Both the position numbers and the translations under genes were made by a program. Below the pieces are notes generated by a model. It was not told the DNA's origin and searched no databases. It saw nothing but the letters and a program-made list of their open reading frames with translations. Below, in pieces: positions 1-4,843 of a stretch of DNA of 7,837 bases (positions are counted from its first letter, which is position 1; each line of letters opens with the position of its first letter). Source of the stretch: Desulfocapsa sp. (GTDB lineage: Bacteria; Desulfobacterota; Desulfobulbia; Desulfobulbales; Desulfocapsaceae); NCBI GenBank assembly GCA_020717935.1, contig DYDK01000078.1, forward strand, positions 1 to 7,837, given 5' to 3'.

Positions 1-3
1 CGG

Positions 4-166
4 AGTACAGGATAGGTGCGTTTAAAAAACGGTAAAAAACACCAAAAACAACCATGTACTGTTGCGCTGTCAGTAAAAAATAAAATTAGCACCACAAGCA
101 TGTGAGCCTATGCACAAATCCCCTGCGTAAAACTCGACGAGAGGGGGTTTCCGTTCAGGCACTATC
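4..166 (+). repeat. Left copy of 163-bp terminal inverted repeat (probable mobile-element end)
   Basis: This stretch is the exact reverse complement of 7675-7837, as far as base-by-base reading shows. Identity stops sharply after ...GGCACTATC at 166, where the two flanks diverge. Three further bases (1-3) lie outside because the right copy is cut by the window end, so the true repeat is probably longer. It carries no coding sequence; near its inner edge are CCCCT (120-124) and AGGGG (142-146) around a CTCG-A-CGAG palindrome (133-141). A sharp inner boundary and two copies in opposite orientation fit the end of an insertion sequence present in several genomic copies. The family cannot be named because no transposase is included. 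Confidence 0.85.
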
Positions 167-180
167 TATGGAGAATTATC

Positions 181-650
181 ATCGAAAACACTCAACAAGC
201 AGTAGCGTATGCAATGCCTCGTATCGGCGATAAAACCCCTTCGTTTACTGCCGTAACCACCCAGGGAGAGATCAATTTTCCCGAGCAGTATGCCGGAAGC
301 TGGGTCGTTTTTTCAGTCATCCTGCTGATTTTACACCAGTCTGTACTGCGTATTCCACGGAATTTATGGCCTTTGCATCCCAGGAAGAAAAATATGGGGC
401 CGTCAACTGTAAATGAGTCGGCCTTTCGGTGGATGGACTTTAGAGCCATATTGCCTGGTTGCGCAATGTGAAGGAGAAAATCGAGTATCGGGGAATGAAA
501 AATGTAGAGCTCAAATTTCCGTTGATTGAAGATATTACCATGAATGTCGCCAAGCAATATGGAATGATTCAGCCAGGTGAAAGTAGTAAAGGAAGGGAGT
601 CTGGGGTTAGCAAGGTACTTCAATTGCGATCAGATTTGAGGTATTTTTGA
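181..650 (+). pseudogene. Decayed 1-Cys peroxiredoxin (AhpC/TSA, Prx6-like)
   Basis: Pieces of a thiol peroxidase that would reduce peroxides in the cytoplasm can be read across two frames. Frame 1 (181-313) gives ENTQQAVAYAMPRIGDKTP, then ...TTQGEINFPEQYAGSWVVF. Frame 3 (from 315) gives SHPADFTPVC (peroxidatic Cys codon 342-344), TEFMAFASQEEKY, VGLSVDGL, SHIAWLRNVKEKIEYRGMKN and LKFPLIEDITMNVAKQYGMI, then PGESS up to 587. Lesions seen: the expected ATG is ATC at 181-183, seven bases after a GGAG Shine-Dalgarno (170-173); one T is missing from the run at 308-313; nine extra bases (348-356) place Ala-Tyr-Ser inside the PVCTTE active site; TGA replaces a Leu codon at 414-416; TAG replaces a Tyr codon at 441-443. 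After 587 the frame runs to TGA at 648-650 but no longer resembles the family, so the C-terminal part is lost. ATG at 214 is internal. So many different lesions make sequencing error unlikely. The mobile-element end lies only 14 bp upstream. Confidence 0.88.
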
Positions 651-831
651 CTGTGTTTGCTGACCTGTGCATGAGGTAGAGGAGGGATGGTTCAAAGAAA
701 AAAACGAAGAGAGTGTATTGGGAAGTACCGCATCCCTTCGCACTCCAAAGATGAAATTGTTCGTGCCATCGTTGCGGAAAACCCTAAAGGTTTTCCATCA
801 CTTTTAACTTCCACATTCGAGGAGCTCATCC
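651..831 (+). other. Intergenic region before katA, no gene recognised
   Basis: These 181 bases separate the dead peroxiredoxin gene from katA. A 65-codon open frame (687-884) begins here and runs into katA in another frame. Its purine-rich AGGAGGG sits directly against the ATG, too close for normal initiation, and its translation resembles nothing I know. I see no convincing -35/-10 pair and no clear PerR or OxyR type operator. KatA may be transcribed from a promoter I cannot recognise here or read through from upstream. The only firm element is the katA ribosome site GAGGAG at about 819-824. Confidence 0.4.
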
Positions 832-2295
832 ATGAAAGAGAAAAAAAAGAAACTGACCACCAATGCCGGAGCCCCGGTTCCTGACAATCAGAATGTTCTC
901 ACCGCTGGTCCTCGTGGCCCGCAACTTCTTCAGGATGTCTGGTTTCTGGAAAAACTGGCCCATTTTGACCGAGAAGTTATTCCGGAGCGACGAATGCACG
1001 CCAAGGGTTCTGGAGCATACGGAACCTTTACGGTCACTCATGATATTAGTCGCTACAGCAAGGCTAAAATTTTTTCACAAATTGGTAAAAAAACCGAAAT
1101 GTTTGCCCGTTTTTCAACGGTGGCGGGGGAACGAGGTGCGGCTGATGCGGAACGCGATATCCGTGGATTTGCCCTGAAATTTTACACAGAGGAAGGTAAC
1201 TGGGATATGGTGGGGAATAATACCCCTGTTTTTTTCCTCCGTGATCCCCTCAAGTTTCCGGATCTTAATCACGCTGTCAAGCGGGATCCGCGTACCAATA
1301 TGCGCAGCGCCAAAAACAACTGGGACTTCTGGACTTCATTGCCCGAGGCGCTGCATCAGGTCACCATTGTCATGAGTGACCGGGGAATTCCGGCCAGTTA
1401 TCGCCACATGCACGGCTTTAGCAGTCATACCTTCAGTCTGATCAATGCCAAAAACGAGCGGTTCTGGGTGAAATTTCATTTTGTCTGCCAGCAGGGGATT
1501 AAAAATCTGACTGACGCCGAGGCCGAGGCCATGGTGGGCAAGTGCCGTGAAAGTCATCAACGCGATCTCTATGAGAGCATTGAAAAGAAGGATTTTCCTT
1601 CCTGGAAGCTCTGCATTCAGGTGATGCCGGAAAAGGATGCTGTGACCTGTCCCTACCATCCCTTTGACCTGACCAAGGTCTGGTTGCATAAAGACTACCC
1701 CCTGATTGAAGTCGGGGTGTTCGAGTTGAATCGTAATCCTGAGAATTATTTTGCTGAGGTGGAGCAGGCCGCCTTTAATCCCGCCAATGTTGTGCCAGGC
1801 ATAAGTTTTTCACCAGATAAGATGCTTCAGGGGCGGCTTTTTTCCTATGGTGATGCCCAACGCTACCGGCTGGGCGTCAATCATCATCTGATTCCCGTCA
1901 ACGCCTCCCGTTGCCCCTTCCACAGTTTTCACCGTGACGGGGCCATGCGGGTTGATGGCAATCATGGCAGTACCCTTGGCTATGAGCCGAACAGCTATGG
2001 GGAATGGAAGGAACAACCGGAATTTGCTGAGCCATCACTGGGCTTGGAAGGTGCTGCCGATCATTGGAATTATCGGGAAGATGATGATGACTATTATAGT
2101 CAACCCGGCAAATTATTTCGCTTGATGAACAAAAAACAACAAAAGGTCCTTTTTGAAAATACGGCACGGGCTATGGGGGATGCCCCCGAGGAGATTAAAA
2201 TGCGCCATATCGGCAATTGTCTCAAGGCTGATCCCGCCTATGGCAAAGGGGTTGCGAAAGCCCTTGGGCTTTCCCTTGATAAAATAAAAAAATAA
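832..2295 (+). CDS. katA: Monofunctional haem catalase, small-subunit type
   Basis: This enzyme disproportionates hydrogen peroxide to water and oxygen, normally as a cytoplasmic haem-b homotetramer. The 487-residue protein has the usual length of small-subunit (clade 3 like) catalases and appears intact. The distal-side motif [20 protein letters not shown] holds the catalytic His56; [12 protein letters not shown] (128-139) supplies the catalytic Asn (129 or 130); [14 protein letters not shown] (335-348) holds the proximal haem ligand Tyr339 and Arg335. The downstream stretch with [13 protein letters not shown] (376-388) is typical of the family. The lysine-rich N-terminus (MKEKKKK) is a small local oddity. 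The start is supported by GAGGAG seven bases upstream and by full-length agreement with the family. It follows a ruined peroxiredoxin gene on the same strand, so it may be the only peroxide-removing enzyme left at this locus, and it converges on the decarboxylase gene. Confidence 0.97.
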   Translation: MKEKKKKLTTNAGAPVPDNQNVLTAGPRGPQLLQDVWFLEKLAHFDREVIPERRMHAKGSGAYGTFTVTHDISRYSKAKIFSQIGKKTEMFARFSTVAGERGAADAERDIRGFALKFYTEEGNWDMVGNNTPVFFLRDPLKFPDLNHAVKRDPRTNMRSAKNNWDFWTSLPEALHQVTIVMSDRGIPASYRHMHGFSSHTFSLINAKNERFWVKFHFVCQQGIKNLTDAEAEAMVGKCRESHQRDLYESIEKKDFPSWKLCIQVMPEKDAVTCPYHPFDLTKVWLHKDYPLIEVGVFELNRNPENYFAEVEQAAFNPANVVPGISFSPDKMLQGRLFSYGDAQRYRLGVNHHLIPVNASRCPFHSFHRDGAMRVDGNHGSTLGYEPNSYGEWKEQPEFAEPSLGLEGAADHWNYREDDDDYYSQPGKLFRLMNKKQQKVLFENTARAMGDAPEEIKMRHIGNCLKADPAYGKGVAKALGLSLDKIKK

Positions 2296-2321
2296 ACCAC
2301 AGGGGAACATTCCCTGTGGTT
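2280..2321 (-). terminator. Rho-independent terminator of the decarboxylase gene (minus strand)
   Basis: AACCACAGGG (2295-2304) pairs with CCCTGTGGTT (2312-2321), a 10-bp stem around a short loop, possibly two pairs longer with a G-U. Read on the minus strand the stem is followed by TATTTTTTTATTTTAT, a strong U tract over the last katA codons. On the plus strand the stem begins at the katA stop codon but is followed by GAAAACC, with no T run, so it should work mainly for the convergent gene. It may still protect the 3' end of the katA message. Confidence 0.8.
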
Positions 2322-2329
2322 GAAAACCA

Positions 2330-2372
2330 GTCTCTGGTCTCTCTCCTGCTGTTCACGCTGGGAGCCAGAGAC
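2330..2372 (-). other. Second inverted repeat just after the decarboxylase stop codon
   Basis: GTCTCTGG (2330-2337) and CCAGAGAC (2365-2372) are perfect complements, extended inside by CTCC (2343-2346) and GGAG (2361-2364) across a 5-nt bulge. The element starts one base beyond the minus-strand stop codon and precedes the terminator, so it would form a hairpin in the 3' untranslated RNA. There is no U tract directly after it, so it is more likely an RNA-stabilising or accessory structure than a terminator by itself. Confidence 0.45.
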
Positions 2373-2373
2373 G

Positions 2374-4617
2374 CTACCCTTTCACACAATCCATCGCATA
2401 TACCTTCCGACCGTTCTTTTCTTCTTTCACCAGCCCGTGAATATCGGTTTCAAATCCTGGAAATTTTTCGTTAAAACTGCGGGCAAATTTCAGATATTCA
2501 ACAATGTTTCTGTTGACGCGCTCACCAGGAATTAAGAGAGGAATTCCAGGAGGATAGGGTGTGAGGAGGATGCTGGTGATGCGACCCTCTAAGTCATCAA
2601 TCTCCACCCTCTCAATCTGGTTATGCACCATCATCGCATAGGCATCCGCCGGTTTCATCGCTGGCTCCATGTGGGAGACATACATCTCAGTGGTGAGACG
2701 GGCCACATCATTTTCTTTATACATGCCATGAATGGATTCACAGAGATCCTTGAGTCCGATGCGCTCATAGCGGGGATGTTTGGCGATAAACGAGGGCAGT
2801 GTCCGCCACAGGGGCATGTTGCGATCATAGTCATCCTTGAATTGCTGTAAGGCCGCCACCAAGGTGTTCCATCGGCCCTTGGTGATCCCGATGGTGAACA
2901 TGATGAAAAAAGAGTACAATCCAGTTTTTTCAACAATAACACCATGTTCCGATAAATATCGGGTGACAATCGCCGCCGGAATACCGGTGTCCGAAAAATC
3001 ACCGTTGACCGCCAGGCCCGGGGTGATGATGGTCGCCTTGATGGGATCGAGCATGTTGAAACCATCGGCCAGCTTGCCAAAGCCATGCCAAGTCTCACTG
3101 GCCCGCAAAATCCAGTTGTCGCGGGCACCCATCCCTTCTTCGGCCAGTTCATCCGGCCCCCAGACCTTAAACCACCAGGAATCCCCAAACTCCTTATCTA
3201 CCTTGCGCATGGCTCGCCGAAAGTCCATGGCCTCGACGATGGACTCTTCCACCAGTGAGGTGCCACCCGGCGGCTCCATCATCGCCGCGGCCACATCGCA
3301 ACTGGCAATAATGGCATACTGCGGGCTGGTGGAGACATGCATCAGGTAGGCCTCATTAAACTGGTCACGATCAAGGCGGCGGGTGGGTGACTCCTGTACT
3401 AAAATCTGGCTGGCCTGACTTAAACCGGCCAGGAGTTTATGGGTAGATTGACAGGCATACACCATCGGGCCTTCGGAACGATTGGTGTCGCGGCCAATGG
3501 CGTGCATGCCCTTGTAAAAATCATGAAAAGTGGCGTGGGGCAGCCAGGCCTCGTCGAAATGGAGATTTTCGATGCTGGTTCCCAAGATCTCTTTAATAGT
3601 ATCAACATTATACAAGATACCATCGTAGGTGGACTGGGTGATGGTCAGCATCTGCGGTTTGACCCCGAAATCCTTGGCAATGGGGTGAGCGGCAATCTTG
3701 GCGGCAATGGTCTCGGGCAGAAATTCTGATTTGGGAATCGGCCCGATAATCCCGTAATGGTTGCGTTTGGGCATGAGAAAAACCGGCACCGCTCCGGTCA
3801 TAATGATGGCATGGAGGACTGATTTGTGACAGTTCCTGTCCACCACGACAATATCATTATCGGCAACATTGGCATGCCAGACGATCTTGTTGGAGGTTGA
3901 GGTGCCGTTGGTGACAAAAAAGAGGTGATCGGCCCCGAAGATGCGGGCGGCGTTCTGCTCTGAATCTGCCACCTTGCCCGTATGATCAAGGAGCTGTCCC
4001 AGCTCGTCTACGGCATTGCAGACATCGGCCCGCAGCATGTTTTCACCAAAAAACTGATGAAACATCTGTCCCACCGGACTTTTTAGAAAAGCAACCCCGC
4101 CGGAATGGCCCGGGCAATGCCAGGAATAGGAACCATCAGCGGCATAGCCGGTCAAGGCCCGAAAAAATGGGGGGGCCAGACTGTCGAGATAAATGCGGGC
4201 CTCCCGCATAATGTGGCGGGCCACAAACTCGGGGGTATCTTCAAACATATGAATAAACCCGTGCAGTTCCTTGAGGACATCGTTGGGAATGTGACTTGAG
4301 GTGCGGGTTTCACCATAGAGAAAGATCGGAATGTCTTCGTTGCGCCGTCGGATTTCCGAGACAAACAGGCGCAACTTGGTAATGGCCTCGTCCTTCTTGC
4401 CTTCATCTGAGAACTCGTCATCATCAATGGAGACGATGAAGCAGGAGGCCCGATTCTGCTGCTGGGCGATCATGGCGGTATCACCAAAACTGGTGATACC
4501 CAAGGTCTCCATCCCCTCACTCTCAATGGCCTCGGCCAGGGCGCGCACCCCTGTGCCGGATACATTCTCAGAACGAAAATCTTCGTCAATAATGACCACA
4601 GGAAAGCGAAATTTCAT
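2374..4617 (-). CDS. PLP-dependent Orn/Lys/Arg decarboxylase (AdiA/CadA class), probably arginine
   Basis: This fold-type I PLP enzyme removes the carboxyl group of a basic amino acid in the cytoplasm, using one proton and giving a diamine or agmatine. The 747 residues match the family in length (E. coli AdiA is close to 755). In order: an N-terminal wing domain (1-135); a linker with APPFFRALTGY (148-158); the core with SWHCPGHSGG (165-174), phosphate-binding GTSTSN (238-243), RNCHKS (261-266; H264 should stack on PLP), HFDEAW (353-358; D355 to the pyridine nitrogen) and STHK (391-394; K394 forms the Schiff base); then the C-terminal domain with PYPPGIPLLIPGE (687-699) and FPGFETDIHG (719-728). 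All key residues are present. The start at 4617 is chosen because GGAGGT lies seven bases upstream; an in-frame ATG at 4767 adds 50 residues with no ribosome site or homology. Wing and core resemble AdiA, but VEKTG (562-566) is the motif seen in CadA/SpeF enzymes where AdiA differs, so the substrate is not settled. No antiporter gene is adjacent. It sits 226 bp downstream of the E2-like gene on the same strand, with its own promoter. Confidence 0.93.
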   Translation of the reverse strand: MKFRFPVVIIDEDFRSENVSGTGVRALAEAIESEGMETLGITSFGDTAMIAQQQNRASCFIVSIDDDEFSDEGKKDEAITKLRLFVSEIRRRNEDIPIFLYGETRTSSHIPNDVLKELHGFIHMFEDTPEFVARHIMREARIYLDSLAPPFFRALTGYAADGSYSWHCPGHSGGVAFLKSPVGQMFHQFFGENMLRADVCNAVDELGQLLDHTGKVADSEQNAARIFGADHLFFVTNGTSTSNKIVWHANVADNDIVVVDRNCHKSVLHAIIMTGAVPVFLMPKRNHYGIIGPIPKSEFLPETIAAKIAAHPIAKDFGVKPQMLTITQSTYDGILYNVDTIKEILGTSIENLHFDEAWLPHATFHDFYKGMHAIGRDTNRSEGPMVYACQSTHKLLAGLSQASQILVQESPTRRLDRDQFNEAYLMHVSTSPQYAIIASCDVAAAMMEPPGGTSLVEESIVEAMDFRRAMRKVDKEFGDSWWFKVWGPDELAEEGMGARDNWILRASETWHGFGKLADGFNMLDPIKATIITPGLAVNGDFSDTGIPAAIVTRYLSEHGVIVEKTGLYSFFIMFTIGITKGRWNTLVAALQQFKDDYDRNMPLWRTLPSFIAKHPRYERIGLKDLCESIHGMYKENDVARLTTEMYVSHMEPAMKPADAYAMMVHNQIERVEIDDLEGRITSILLTPYPPGIPLLIPGERVNRNIVEYLKFARSFNEKFPGFETDIHGLVKEEKNGRKVYAMDCVKG

Positions 4618-4624
4618 TAATTGT

Positions 4625-4630
4625 ACCTCC
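4625..4630 (-). promoter_or_regulatory. Ribosome binding site fixing the decarboxylase start
   Basis: Reading the minus strand, GGAGGT followed by the seven bases ACAATTA leads into ATGAAATTTCG. This near-perfect Shine-Dalgarno sequence decides for the start at 4617 over the upstream in-frame ATG at 4767. Confidence 0.85.
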
Positions 4631-4640
4631 ACGAGCAATG

Positions 4641-4689
4641 AGAGTGAACAGGTAGAGCAGACATACTTTTTGTCTCTTATCGTCACTCT
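4641..4689 (-). promoter_or_regulatory. Nested inverted repeats in the decarboxylase 5' leader
   Basis: An outer 7-bp pair, AGAGTGA (4641-4647) with TCACTCT (4683-4689), encloses an inner 5-bp pair, AGACA (4659-4663) with TGTCT (4671-4675). Both lie between the predicted promoter and the Shine-Dalgarno sequence, so the leader RNA could fold into a stem-loop ending about 10 nt before the ribosome site. No known riboswitch or attenuator is recognised, and stems this short can arise by chance. Confidence 0.35.
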
Positions 4690-4711
4690 TTTTACGAAAA
4701 AATAAAAATCG

Positions 4712-4740
4712 TCTATACCATGCATGAACCCAAGGTACAA
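4712..4740 (-). promoter_or_regulatory. Sigma-70 type promoter for the decarboxylase gene
   Basis: On the minus strand TTGTAC (4740-4735) is followed by exactly 17 bases and TATAGA (4717-4712), close to the TTGACA/TATAAT consensus at ideal spacing. Transcription would begin near 4705, leaving a leader of roughly 88 nt. The promoter lies inside the 226-bp gap after the E2-like gene, so the decarboxylase need not depend on read-through, though no clear terminator stops read-through. Confidence 0.55.
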
Positions 4741-4843
4741 GGGACAATCCCGTTTCATTTTCGTCATTAAAAAAAAGATATTGTAATCGGGTAGAGAGTA
4801 ACAGGATGTAAAAAACGGAGAAATTAAAAAGAAGAGAGGCCTT

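Noticed and set aside
4..166. Complete insertion sequence inside the window
   Set aside because: Only a 163-bp end is present on each side, with no transposase frame, so the element body lies outside.
192..623. Minus-strand 143-codon frame opposite the peroxiredoxin remnant
   Set aside because: The plus strand spells clear peroxiredoxin motifs across frames, so the antisense frame is a shadow.
687..884. 65-codon plus-strand frame before katA
   Set aside because: It overlaps katA by 53 bases out of frame, its purine-rich site touches the ATG, and it has no recognisable homology.
2295..2321. Bidirectional terminator also serving katA
   Set aside because: The plus-strand side of the stem is followed by GAAAACC with no T run, so only minus-strand termination is well supported.
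2655..3188. Long alternative minus-strand frame inside the decarboxylase gene
   Set aside because: The decarboxylase frame has complete family motifs through this stretch; the other frame is a GC-rich shadow.
4618..4767. N-terminal extension of the decarboxylase to an in-frame ATG at 4767
   Set aside because: The extra 50 codons have no ribosome site, do not resemble the family, and contain the predicted promoter and leader. The start at 4617 has a strong GGAGGT at ideal spacing.
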